Origin: Rhynchonema sp. JSB1_4
Taxonomy: Eukaryota > Nematoda > Chromadorea > Monhysterida > Xyalidae
DNA: 64,000 nt
NCBI GenBank assembly: GCA_030248065.1
Contig: JASAMV010005104.1
Location: 87,776-151,775 of the forward strand
Reading direction: 5' to 3'
Below, one piece after another: positions 33,039 to 43,580 of this stretch. Made by a program: the position numbers and the translations under genes. The notes below the pieces were generated by a model. It was not told where the DNA came from. It did no database searches and saw only the letters and a list, made by a program, of their open reading frames with translations. How positions within the stretch are numbered: the stretch's first letter is position 1; each line of letters begins with the position of its first letter.

Positions 33039-35676
33039 TTATCGTTGTCTGAGTGCAAATCGATGCCAAACTTGACCGGACACGTAGACGGACAGTTTCG
33101 AGCACAAATACAGACTCGGTTTGAACCAGTGCATTGAGGGCAGGCGATCGGAGACCGGCAGACGGCTGGAGGGTGGCGCACGAGCCTGGAGTCACTGGCA
33201 ATCGTTTGATTGCAGATTGGGGGCTTTCAGTAATTTTCTTTCACACAGTTTTGCACGATGAGAATTGAAATGGTCAAAGCACAGAGCACAAGTCATGTTT
33301 GTGTGAAGCATAAGCTGCACAACAACGACACTTTGGCCTAAGTTCACAAACCAGACATGTCCACGAAAATGTGTGCCAATTCCACGTTAAAGCAAAGAAT
33401 TCAACCAAAATGTGCAGCGGAATTTGGCATGTTATGCGTGTGCGAATTCGTAAAATGCCTAAAACCTCCAAGCGTTGACAAGATAAAGACAAACCTGATA
33501 GCTGCTGATCAAGAACAGCGGGAAGAATATGCCGAATAGACAGCCGGATAGAATCACATTCGGCAACAGATTAGTGATAATGAACAGAGGAAGGCCGAAA
33601 CCGACGTAGTAGCACCTGCAATTATTCGCGTTTGGCCGATCACAAAAAAAGAAAACGCCTTTGAGTTTACAAATCGTTAGCAGATTTCATTCTTGACTTC
33701 TAAAGCAAAAGCTTACAGTTTGAGTGGATCATTGATGTGAGATAGATAGTCCGATAAATAACAAATTTTTGATTACGCACCAATAAGTTTGAATATCAAC
33801 AAGGCGTTTGTTCATATTTCGTCCGCGAGACATCCAGCAATATTCGAAGCTGAAATGAAAAATATTCGAGATTATTGCTTTTTACGTAAACAACCGTCAA
33901 AATCACACAACAACAAACCTGTACAAACTGTATAGCAAGCAGAAATGCAGTATTTGCAGCACATTGCCAATGATGGGTATGGGCAACAGCAGACCGATAA
34001 GGGCACATTGTAGCAGGAAGACAGTTTCCAGCACAATCGCAAGCACAAAGTCGGCGATGCCGCGGCTGCAACAGTACTTCAATTTTTGGAACGTAAAATG
34101 AAAGGACGTGCCTGAAAGATTGGAAGCAGTGTAGTGGCTGGGGGGGGATTCCCCCCTAAGGAGTAGGTACCTTGCAACCACCCCTTGGGGGATGGGTAGG
34201 TACCTTGCAACCATCAATTTATGGTTTTTATAGGCAAAAATGGGTGTTTTTCGACCTCAAAACCCCAAAAATCGCGCTCCCGGCGCAAACCTCCATATAA
34301 CAGGTATTTGAGGCAAAATTTCGGCCAAAATGCAAAAAGTACCATTTTTCGGCCAAATTTGCAGTATAATGCATGCAAAAACGCCCTTTTTTCGGACCTC
34401 AGGGGTACCTTGCAACCTCCCGGAGGCTGGGTAGGGGGTACCTTGCAACCATCTGGGTCCATCCCCCCCAAGGGTACCTTGCAACCATTTACCTGCCACC
34501 ACACTGGTTGGAAGTGATGTGGAAAATCTGATTTCAACTTGAACATTGAGCAGAGCTGTCTCTATCTGACTGACCTGAACTGCTGAGCAACTGGTTCCTC
34601 TCCCTGAAACCTGAGCGTCGCGTTGGCAATATCCTGAAACGAAAAAAACATGACAATTCATCTCTGGCCCACCAATTAGCGGAACAAGATGCACTCGCAA
34701 ACCTGAAACCAGAGAGCGTTGACGATACGTGTGACAATGAACAGCGGGATCAACCACAGAACACTGAGCAAATATGTGAATGCACGAAGCACCGAACGCC
34801 AGCTGAGCACTGACCGCTGCACATTTGTGTAGTGTTGTAGCACCTGGCGAACAGATGAACAAAGTAGCAAGTGTATTTTTACGCCCAAATAAGCGCAGAT
34901 TGATGTACACCTGAACGATTGTAGCATTATAGACGTCAAAATCAGCATCAACATCGTGTTTTTCGGTTGCATTAGCGATGACAACATCATTCAAGTCCGT
35001 TGTAACGCCGAACAGAAATAGCACCCCGTAGAAACACAGCACGCACGCCACGTTGGCGATCACGCATTGCAGAATGCTGCAATTGAAGTAATTGGCAAAA
35101 ATGCCTTTGTTCGCCAGCTTTAAACAACATTTTTGACCAACCGTTGTCGAGCACCGGGTTTCCGATCGATGCCGCCACGACCTTTGGCCGGAGATTGTTG
35201 TCTGCCTTCACGTAACGAAGACGACGACTGAGTGTCAGCGGACTCGTGTTGTTCTGTAGATTTCAGTTCTTGCTCTTCCTGAAAGCAGCAAAACCTCAAT
35301 ATTTTCTTTGTGGTTGCCCGTGGGTTTGGCAGGCTGGTTCGAAGACAATCCAATAATTTCATTCCAACGTTCATGCCGTTCTTTTCCAAACTTGTCTATC
35401 AACTTTAGGTAGCAGGTCAGTGGCACATGCTTTCACGCCACAGATGTATGGTGCGTTTTTAAAAATTTTACAGGTTTCTTTCTTCAAACCGCGCAATCAT
35501 TTGAGTGCTGCTGGCTGAAGGCCGTCAACCTTCGTGCGCACCGAAACGACCATTTATTCCCACCTTTCGTTTCCGCTCCAACCTCCTCATCTCGAGCACG
35601 GTGCGCGGTCGCGTTTGTGCGCTGCCTGAACTTGATTGCGTCATGCCGTCAGCCGTTGATGATACAACCAGCGGGC
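33039..35676 (-). CDS. EI24: EI24 (PIG8) ER membrane protein (8-9 exons)
   Basis: EI24 is a multi-pass ER membrane protein linked to p53-induced apoptosis and autophagy. Minus-strand exons are 35278-35142, 35076-35007, 34843-34703, 34633-34575, 34065-33919, 33849-33781, 33615-33495 and 33185-33039. A tentative first exon is 35676-35564, with ATG at 35644. The total is about 323 residues (human 340). Matching blocks are VLWLIPLFIVTRIVNALWFQ with DIANATL, LPIPIIGNVLQILHFCLLYS, FEYCWMSRGRNMNKRL and GFGLPLFIITNLLPN with ILSGCLFGIFFPLFLISS. The region before ILQCVIANVACVLCFYG is charged, as in human. The last exon is a weaker match. The human-type N-terminal segment was not found. Confidence 0.88.
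34127..34506. mobile_element. TTGCAAGGTACC-type hAT-like element in an EI24 intron
   Basis: It starts CAGTGTAGTGGCTGG and ends TGCCACCACACTG. The flanks ATTGGAAG and GTTGGAAG match at 7 of 8 positions. The central palindrome is degraded here (CGCGCTCCCGGCGC). Confidence 0.8.
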
Positions 35677-35960
35677 CTGCAACAAATGTGGTCAGCAAAG
35701 GTGGTCAAACACCTGTCGAACTTGGGATCGACCAACCAGAAGAGCCATTGAGCCTGTGAATGATGAGCAATCCGCGTAACGAGTCGCAAACTCCTGCGCA
35801 AACGTCTCCAATCATCACGCGCAACATCTTCGTCGCCACAGCCAGCAACAATCAAACTCAAATTTCAAACAACACTGCAGACTGTAAGGCAAATACGACG
35901 TAATTTATGGGCCATTCGACACCGCATTTGACCAGGGAAAGGAAGCGTATTTTTGCCCTT
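35677..35960. other. Stretch 5' of EI24
   Basis: Contains short ORFs on both strands (35505-35759 +, 35649-35861 -). None has a recognisable domain. One may overlap an undetected EI24 5' exon. Confidence 0.35.
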
Positions 35961-36338
35961 TTTTACTGTCCCCTTTTAGGGGGGACGGGAAGCTGTATTT
36001 TTTTGGGGGCTGTATTTTTTCGCTGCCCAAAATCTCAAAAAATGCTCTCAAAAAGGCCCCTAAAATGGAGTTCTGTCAGGGTGTTACTGGTCATTCATTA
36101 TTGAGTGTTTTTAGGTGCAAATCTTCCATAATAGGCTTTACGTCATCATATACTCTCAACCACAAACGTTGTACATAATGTGTCTTATACAATAACTATC
36201 TGGGGGCTGGGGGGGCTATTGTACCCTACCCGCCCCGAAAAATCCCCCCTCCCCCCCAAACCGGATTCCCCCCCCCCGCCAAGATTCCAGGTACGCTACC
36301 CCCTACCCGCCCCGAATTTTTTCATGCACCTATGTACC

Positions 36339-36682
36339 CAGTGGTGTAGCTACCCAGGCGGGGCGGCAACCTACTGTACCACCAAAAATGTGGGGCGGCA
36401 ACCTACCTACTGTACCGGCCGAGCTAGGGGGGGAAGAAAATTTTTTACGTCGAATTTTTGATGAAAATGTACTCTAAAACGCTAATTTCGCGCGTAGCGC
36501 GCGATTTTTTGCCCCGATTTTTCAACTATTTGGAGTGAAAAATACCGATTTTATACCATTTTGAGCCAAAAATAGCAACTTACTGTACCAGCCGCCGGGC
36601 GGCGACCTACCTACTGTACTAGCATGGAGCGTCAACCTACCTACCTACTGTACCCAGGGGGACCCCCCCCTGCTACACCATT
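36339..36682. mobile_element. CTACCTACTGTACC-type hAT-like element
   Basis: CAGTGGTGTAGCTACCCAGG to CTACACCATT, flanked by TATGTACC at 36331-36338 and 36683-36690. The CG palindrome (about 36488-36507) is followed by ATTTTTTGCC. Confidence 0.85.
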
Positions 36683-37076
36683 TATGTACCCTACCCTACA
36701 CGCCTATGGGTGGGCACAGCACAATACCCAATACCAATACCACCCAATACCAATACCAGTGTTTGGTATTGGTATTGGGTCTGATTCTGGCATTGGGTAT
36801 TGGTATTGAAGCTGGCCTGGTATTGGGTTTGGGTATTGGTATTGGGTTTGCCCAGGTATTGGGTCAAAACCAATACCCAATACTAATCCAGAAAAATCCA
36901 ATACCAAACCAATACCAAACCCAATACCTGACTCAAAACCCAATACCAAACCAATACCAAACCCAATACCAACCCAATACCAGACCAAAAACCCAATACC
37001 AAACCAATACTAAGACCAATACCCAATACCCATACCAACCCAATACCCAATACTCAATACCAATACCAACCCAGTG

Positions 37077-37463
37077 TATACTGGCAGGCGGAAAAAAACC
37101 GGTTTTTTTCCCGGAAAAAACCGTTTTTTTCCGAGACCCGAATACTTTTCCATTTATTTTTCCGTGGGTACCTTTTCGGTTTTTGATCGGAAAAATATCG
37201 GTACTTTATTCCAATTTTTCCAAAAAATTGTAATGCAAAACTGATGAGTTTTTCAATTTCAGTGAAAAATTGGCTCGAGCACAAAAATTAACCAGCCCAA
37301 AATGGGCCAAAAAGCGTGTAAACCAAGTGTTTTCGACTGACTTCAACACTCTTCTCGTCACTTCGAACAAATTTTGCACTGAAATTGTTATATTTTTCGA
37401 AATTACGTTCTTAAGAACTGGAAAAGTATTTGGAAAAAAAGAACGGTTCTTTATGACAGTATA
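37077..37463. mobile_element. hAT-like element with AAAAACCGTTTTTTTCC repeats
   Basis: TATACTGGCAGG..ACAGTATA lies between ACCCAGTG copies at 37069-37076 and 37464-37471. Its target duplication overlaps the left end of the 37467-39092 element, so it inserted later, at that element's edge. A relative is at 56681-57069. Confidence 0.82.
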
Positions 37464-38144
37464 ACCCAGTGTTGGAGGTGGGGGGGGTTTGGGGGGAGTA
37501 CAGTAGGTATCCCCCCTCGCCTGGTACAGTAGGTATCCCCCCCGATGTTTGGCATGGTACAGTAGGTACCCCCCCCGATTTTCACCCCGGTACAGTAGGT
37601 ATCCCCCCTATTTTGCCTCAAATGTGCCAATTTTTGACCAAAATGGCCAAAATTAGTGTAAAATCAGTGGTTTTTACCTCAAATTACCCCAAATTCGCGC
37701 GCTACGCGCGCAAATACTACGTTTTCACACGATTCCACACATAATAAACACATAAAAAATTTTCACCCCAAAACCTAACCCCCCCCCCAACCCCCCTGGG
37801 TAGGGTACATAACCCCCCCCGACCCAGGCCATCGGCTCTGGTACAGTAGGTACCGTAAAAACCTAAATAGAAGGGGGGGGCTCTATTAATTCACTGACCC
37901 CATTTTGGGGGGCTCTATTACGGGGGGGCTCTATTCCGGGGGGGCCTCTATTAATTCACTGACCCGAACCTGAAAAATTGTTCCCAGAAATACCCCCAAA
38001 AACCCCTAAAAATGGGTTTGAAAGGATGTTTTTTCGCTTGTAATCGCATTTATTCGTGTCTATTCGTCAATTAGAGGCATATTATGGGGGGTGCTCTGAA
38101 CGAACAATAAACGTGCATAAATGTAACTGTGCACCACTATCAGG

Positions 38145-38921
38145 CAGTGTAGTGGCAGGCAGATGGTTGCAAGGTACCCTTGGGGGGGATGGATCCAGAT
38201 GGTTGCAAGGTACCCCCCTACCCAGTGTAGTTCCTGGGGGGGAGGGGGGTCCCCCCCCTCGGGTACGCTATCTCCTTCTCGGGTGGTACACTATCCCCCT
38301 ATCTCCCCCTCCGGGTACACTATCTCCCCCAATTTTTGCCTAAAATGTGTGATTTTCAGGTCAATGTTCTCAAAAGTCGCCAAAATACCCTTTTTATGAA
38401 GAATTTTTTCCAAAAAGGGGCAAAAATAGGTCAAATTTTCTCCCTCAAAAAGTGACTTTTTCCCGAATTTGGGTCTTCCCCCCTTCCCCCCCCCTCGGGG
38501 GTACACTATCTCCCCCTCCGAAAAAAACGGGGGGTCCGCTATCTCCCCCTCCGGACCAGGAACTACACTGCCCCTACCCAGCCTCCAGAAGGTTGCAAGG
38601 TACCCCTGGGGTCCGAAAAAAGGGTTTTTTGCATGCTTTTTTCTGCAAAATTGGCCGAAAAAATGGTACTTTTTTGGATTTTGGCCGAAAATTTGCCCAA
38701 AATAGCTATTATATGGAGGTTTGCGCGCGGAGCGCGCGATTTTTGGGGTTTTGAGGTCGAAAAACACCCATTTTTGCCTATAAAAACCACAAATTGATGG
38801 TTGCAAGGTACCCTCCGGGGTGGTTGCAAGGTACCTACCCTTCCCCCCCCATCCCCCCCCCAAGGGGTGGTTGCAAGGTACCTACTCCTTAGGGGGGGAA
38901 TCCCCCCCAGCCACTACACTG
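38145..38921. mobile_element. TTGCAAGGTACC-type hAT-like element, interrupted
   Basis: CAGTGTAGTGGCAGG..CCAGCCACTACACTG. It carries the 38223-38570 element inside and the CG palindrome at about 38724-38740. Flanking 8-mers (CTATCAGG, GTATAGGG) do not match. Confidence 0.8.
38223..38570. mobile_element. hAT-like element with TACACTATCTCCCCC repeats (innermost)
   Basis: CAGTGTAGTTCCTGG..CCAGGAACTACACTG lies between CCCCTACC copies (38215-38222, 38571-38578). Subterminal GGTACACTATCTCCCC is repeated. A second copy is at 49101-49522. Confidence 0.88.
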
Positions 38922-39455
38922 GTATAGGGGATGTTACTTAGGGGGGCTCTATTAATTCACTGACCCCTTTTTGGGGGGGCTGTATTACGGGGGGGGGGCT
39001 CTATTCCGGGGGGCTGTATTTAGGTTTTTACGGTATCCCCCTCTCCGAGCGCGGTACAGTAGGTATCCCCCTCCAGAGTACCTCCAACACTGTACCAACC
39101 CAATACCAAACCCAATACCAGGCACTTCAGTAGTATTGATTTGGTATTGGGTATTGGTATTGGTATTGGGTCTCGCCCGGTATTGGTATTGGCTATTGGG
39201 TATTGGTATTGGGTCCCCAATTTGGTATTGGTATTGGGTTATTGGGTATTGGTACAGGGCCGGTATTGGTATTGGGTATTGGGTTTGGGTATCAAAAGTG
39301 GTATTGTGCCCAGGCCTATACACGCCCCACAAAAGTAGCCACACCACAGCACTGTTTGGGGGGCTCTATTTTTCACTAACCCCTTTTAGGGGGCTGTATT
39401 TTTAGGGGAGCTCTATTTTGGGGGGCTCTGTTAGTCTATTTTAGGGAATACCGGT

Positions 39456-39744
39456 GCATGCAACCACCCCTTGGGGGATGGGGGAAGGGTAGGTACCTTG
39501 CAACCATCCCACCCGGAGGGTACCTTGCAACAACCATCAATTTATGGTTTTCATTCATATTCATAGGCAAAAATGGGTGTTTTTCGACCTGAAAACAGCA
39601 AAAATCGCTACACTGCACCCGACCGAGCACGCGTCCACGAGACGAGATGCATGCAAGCCTAAAGCATGGGAGCACACACAAAACGGGTGGTTTATGTATA
39701 ATTCGTCAATCTTTGAAAACCTTAACTTTACCGTTACCACCATC
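39456..39744. other. Half of a TTGCAAGGTACC element and short repeat debris
   Basis: 39459-39600 is one arm of a TTGCAAGGTACC element without a partner end. 39607-39690 repeats parts of the TTAGGC-type element (CACCCGACCGAGCACGCGTC; CACACACAAAACGGGTGG). Confidence 0.55.
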
Positions 39745-39892
39745 CAGTGTGGTGGCAGGCCAATCGACCCAAGATACCCTAGGGGGGGGAAGGTTTCGGA
39801 CTTACTCGAGATACCCCCAGAGGCTACCCAAGATACCCCTATGGTCCGTCAAAAGGCGAAAAAAGGCCGTTTTTTGCACGAGCGACTAATTA

Positions 39893-40337
39893 CCGTAAAA
39901 ACCTAAATAGAAGGGGGGGGGCTCTATTAACTCACTGACCCCATTTTGGGGGGCTCTATTGCGGGGGGGCTCTATTCCGGGGGGGCCTCTATTAATTCAC
40001 TGACCCGAACCTGAAAAATTGTTCCCAGAAATACCCCCAAAAACCCCTAAAAAGAGGTTTGAAAGGATGTTTTTTCGCTTGTAATCGCATTTATTCGTGT
40101 CTATTCGTCAATAGGAGGCGTATTATGTGCTCTGAACGAACAACAAACGTGCATAAATGTACCTGTACACCACTATCAAGCCTTAATACACTACAGTATA
40201 GGGGTATAGGGGATGTTACTTACCGGGGGGGGGGCTCTATTCCGGGGGGGCCTCTATTAATTCACTGACCCCTTTTTGGGGGGGCTGTATTACGGGGGGG
40301 CTCTATTCCGGGGGGGGCTGTATTTAGGTTTTTACGG
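39893..40337. mobile_element. TA-flanked CCGTAAAAACC element (complete)
   Basis: A complete copy with both ends, G-rich arms and the CGCTTGTAATCGCATTTATT core, lying between TA at 39891-39892 and 40338-40339. Confidence 0.85.
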
Positions 40338-40341
40338 TATA

Positions 40342-40539
40342 CGGAAATCCACCCGACCGAGCACGCGTCCATGAAAGATACAGCCGTTTTTCGCCGTGGC
40401 TGTGTGTTTTATTTGATTCAGGCGGGTGCCTAAGCCTAAGCCTAACCGCAAGCCTAAGCCTAAGCCTAAGCCTGAAATAGAAGCCTAAACCTTAAGTATG
40501 GGACTATGCTAAAGCACACACAAAACGGGTGGATTTCCG
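40342..40539. repeat. Inverted-repeat element with TTAGGC-like core
   Basis: CGGAAATCCACCCG (40342) pairs with CGGGTGGATTTCCG (to 40539). The core, about 40430-40500, is GCCTAAGCCTAAGCCTAA-type DNA, the complement of TTAGGC. Confidence 0.7.
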
Positions 40540-40851
40540 TAAAATTAGTCAATCTTGTTTTTTGCATGCAATTTTACTGCAAAATTGGCCTAAAAATGGG
40601 TACTTTTAGACATTTTTGCCGAAAATTGGCCTAAAATGACCATTTTTGGGTGTTTCGCGCGATTTTTGGGGGTCCCGAGCGAGGTCGAAAAACACCTATT
40701 TTTGCCTTTGAAAACCATAAATCTACTTACTCGAGATACCCTTTGGGGTCGGCTCGCCCATCCCCCCCCTAAGGGTTGACTCGAGATAGATACCCCTTAG
40801 AGGGGGAATCCCCCCCCCCCATCCCCCCCCAGCCACTACAGTGCCACCATC

Positions 40852-41211
40852 ACCATTGTTCAATTTGCGAGAAGCTAGCGAGAAGCCGATAAGTCAATCT
40901 TTTGCAATTTGCATTGAGTGGGCCATTGGTCGGTCTCATTTTCAAGCCCGATGTCTTGCGCCCGACGATTAGAATTGTTCAGAATTTAGGGTTGCACGTT
41001 GGGACAACAGACATCATCAGCACAAGCAAAGGAGGTATAGCGGTGGTTGACGTGAAACTGAAGCGGGTGAGCGAGAAAGCAAAACAACACGAAATATAGC
41101 ACATGCAAGTTGGCAAGCACTCTGATGACAGGTAGTACAAATCACATGCAATATTACATACGCACTATAAACATAGCTTCAGTGCAAATCAAAAAAACGT
41201 GATCGTGCATA
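40852..41211. other. Unassigned stretch with one ORF (40902-41099 +)
   Basis: The 65-residue ORF has a plausible donor after VVDVKLKR but no recognisable domain and no partner exon. I do not call it a gene. Confidence 0.3.
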
Positions 41212-41628
41212 CCGTAAAACCTAAAATACAAGGGGGGCTGTATTTTTTCACTGACCCCTTTTAGGGGGCGCTGTATTTTTGGGGGGCTCTATTTTTGGGG
41301 GGGCTGTATTTTTTCGCTGCCCAAAATCTCAAAAAATGTTCCCAAAAATGCCCCTCAAATGGAGTTCTGTCAGGGTGTTACTGGTCATTATTGAGTGTTT
41401 TTAGGTGCAGATCTTCCATAAAAGGCTTTACGTCACCATATACTCAACCACAAACGTTGTACATAATGTGTCGTATGCAAGAACTTGACTTTACGACCCC
41501 CAAGCGGGGAATTCCAAGTTGGGGGGGGCTGTATTTTTGGGGGGGCTCTATTTTTTCACTGACCCCGTTTAGGGGGGCTGTATTTTTGGGGGGCTCTATT
41601 TTTGGGGGCTCTATTTTAGGGAATACGG
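41212..41628. mobile_element. TA-flanked element, CCGTAAAACCTAAAATAC variant
   Basis: It starts CCGTAAAACCTAAAATAC and ends ATTTTAGGGAATACGG between TA dinucleotides. The arms read GGGGGCTGTATTTTT and CTCTATTTTTTCACTGACCC. The core differs from the CCGTAAAAACC family. It is nearly identical to 55052-55457. Confidence 0.82.
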
Positions 41629-42689
41629 TAATCAGGAAAACTTGAACGAACCCTTGTCCTTCGAGCTTGTTGTTGAAAAATAGTAGCTGCTGCAGTTGCA
41701 AACAAAGTGAGCCTCCCGCCCCTGGCTCGGGGACTATGCATATGTGAATGCTCCGAGCTGAGCCCAGGGGAGGGGTGCACCCTCTGCATCAATCCACATG
41801 GCCGGATGTGGGTCCTCGGGTGGCCTGATCGTCAGGCGCGTCCGGTGTCTCGCTGATGTTTCACGGTGCTGAAATGCGAAAAAGTGGCGGGAGTTTATGT
41901 CCGAAGGACAAAAGGTGTGCGTAATTACAGTATACATATGTACTCATACCTGGAACTGTACTGCCCTCATTCCTTCCGTCAAACGCACTCGATTGTTTTG
42001 TTGCAGTCGAGTGGTTCACTTGATCCTGGAAGGAAGAAAGAAACTGTCACACTCCGCGGCGGTAATCTTTGAAAGCATGAAACTCACTGTTCTCGAATTG
42101 ACCTGTGGGGAAAAATAATAAGTTTAATGGATATTAAACAATGAAATACGGAAATGGACATTTACATGATGACACATAAAATGAAACATGGAAATGAAAA
42201 GGTACACAGTGGAACATAGATAAAATGAACTATGAAAAGTAACAGATATGGCACGTCATGAAGTATGGAAAGGAACTGGAAATATGGAAATGGAATATGG
42301 AAATGAACGGGTAGGGGTATATCGGAGGAGCGGATGGGACAAGACAGAATGAGAACAAGCGAGCGTGAATCATGGCTGGCGGCGCATGCGCGCGCGTCAC
42401 GAAAAATTCGCCCGAGCACCGACAGCGTTGCCGTTGGTCCAATGCACATTTTTTTCGTGACTTTCGGCAGCGAAGGCGCACGCAAAAACGCAGGAATGCG
42501 CATGAAATAATAGTGAGAGAGGAACTTTGTGGGCAGAACAAGACGGAACATGGGATAATCAAACAAATAAAGTAATGAACATGAAACGCAACTTTAGCCT
42601 CTTCTGCGTGTCTTGTTCGCTCCTTTTGTCGCCAAGAGATCAGTTGTGTTTGCAGCAGTTGGTGTTGATCAGCCATTGGATTTGTTACG
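41629..42689. other. Unassigned stretch, low-complexity AT-rich in part
   Basis: 41700-41870 encodes, on the minus strand, a proline-rich peptide (PPEDPHPAMWIDAEGAPLPW) that looks protein-like but was not recognised. It may be a transposon remnant. 42120-42340 is purine-rich GGAAATGGAA-like sequence. No gene is called. Confidence 0.35.
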
Positions 42690-43580
42690 TGATCGGTGAT
42701 TGACAGTGAACTGAAGCTGGAACTGAAACTTGGAACAAGTTTTAAAGTTAAAAGTTTGGTAAAAAATACAAAATAAAGACAGCCACGCTAAGGACTGATC
42801 AGCATCAACCATCCGTAATCGATACAGATAGGACGCCCATTACAAAATAAGCGTTAGGGATACCGCCAAGTTGCATCCATCGATCAATCAACCGATCGGG
42901 CCATTGTCCATGATGTTACGTGATCGTCAAAGGTGCATCTGCGACCGGAAGCTAGAACTGAAACTAGGAACAAGTTTTAAAGTTAATAGTTTGGTAAAAA
43001 AATACAAAATAAAGACAGCCACGCTAAGGACTGATCAGCATCAACCATCCGTAATCGATACAGATGGGACGCCCATTACAAAATAAGCCTTAGGGATACC
43101 GCCAAGTTGCATCCATCGATCAATCAACCGATCGGGCCATTGTCCATGATGTTACGTGATCGTCAAAGGTGCATCTGCGACCGGAAGCTAGAACTGAAAC
43201 TAGGAACAAGTTTTAAAGTTAATAGTTTGGTAAAAAAATACAAAATAAAGACAGCCACGCAAAGGACTGATCGGCATCAACCATCCGCAGTCGATACAGA
43301 TAGGACGCCCATTACAAAATAAGCCTTATGGATACCGCCAAGGTTGCATCCATCAATCAGTCGATCGGGTCGGAATGGATCGGGCCATTGCTCACAATGT
43401 CACGTGATCAACTGTGGTGCTACTTGAGGCTATAACTGAAACTAGAAACAAGCTTCACATTTGGTAATTTGGGAAAAAAATACAAAATAAAGACAGCCAC
43501 GCTAAGGACTGATCAGCATCAACCATCCGTAATCGATACAGATAGGACGCCCATTACAAAATAAGCCTTAGGGATACCAC
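42690..43580. repeat. Tandem array of a 236-bp unit (about 3-4 units)
   Basis: The ORF starting at 42871 recurs at 43107, exactly 236 bp later, with only a few differences. Partial units lie before (from about 42690) and after (to about 43580, more diverged). Each unit carries AAGACAGCCACGCTAAGGAC and GATACAGATAGGACGCCCAT. It is a minisatellite-type array, not coding. Confidence 0.88.

Larger units (their letters stand above)
37853..39033. mobile_element. TA-flanked CCGTAAAAACC element containing further insertions
   Basis: Both ends and flanking TA are present. Its core is split at about 38144 by the TTGCAAGGTACC element 38145-38921, with loss of a short host stretch and no clear target duplication. 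Confidence 0.82.
37467..39092. mobile_element. CAGTGTTGGAGG-type hAT-like element, interrupted
   Basis: The ends are CAGTGTTGGAGG and CCTCCAACACTG. The flank TACCAACC occurs at 37064-37071 (now displaced by the 37077 insertion) and at 39093-39100. It is interrupted by the TA-flanked element 37853-39033; joining the flanks restores CAGTAGGTATCCCC. The CG palindrome is at about 37694-37712. Confidence 0.85.
36705..39318. mobile_element. ATTGGTATTGGG-array element, split by later insertions
   Basis: The inverted ends TATGGGTGGGCAC and GTGCCCAGGCCTA are flanked by TACACGCC (36697-36704, 39319-39326). The arms (about 36720-37070 and 39098-39310) are arrays of CCAATACC / GGTATTGG units. The middle is occupied by the 37467-39092 element inserted with target duplication TACCAACC. 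Confidence 0.8.
35961..39455. mobile_element. Interrupted CCGTAAAACC-type element and CCTACCCGCCCC-type element (host of a nested stack)
   Basis: 35961-36190 matches the left part of the elements at 41212-41628 and 55052-55457 (CTGTATTTTTTCGCTGCCC; TGTTACTGGTCATT). The matching end, CTCTATTTTAGGGAATAC, is found at about 39430-39450. Between them is a CCTACCCGCCCC element that ends in AGTAGCCACACCACAGCACTG at 39354. That element in turn contains the elements at 36339-36682 and 36705-39318. Confidence 0.65.
39745..40843. mobile_element. GATACCC/CTCGAG-type hAT-like element, interrupted
   Basis: CAGTGTGGTGGCAGG..CAGCCACTACAGTG lies between CCACCATC copies at 39737-39744 and 40844-40851. It is the same family as 1317-2248. 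It carries a complete TA-flanked element (39893-40337) and then a TTAGGC-core element (40342-40539). Confidence 0.85.

Noticed and set aside
36180..36880. Gln/Thr/Tyr/Asn-rich and Gly/Ile-rich ORFs
   Set aside because: They translate CCAATACC/GGTATTGG arrays of a transposon; compositional only.
41734..41937. Proline-rich minus-strand ORF as a gene or gag-like fragment
   Set aside because: The peptide looks protein-like, but no flanking domains, partner exons or element ends support a specific call.
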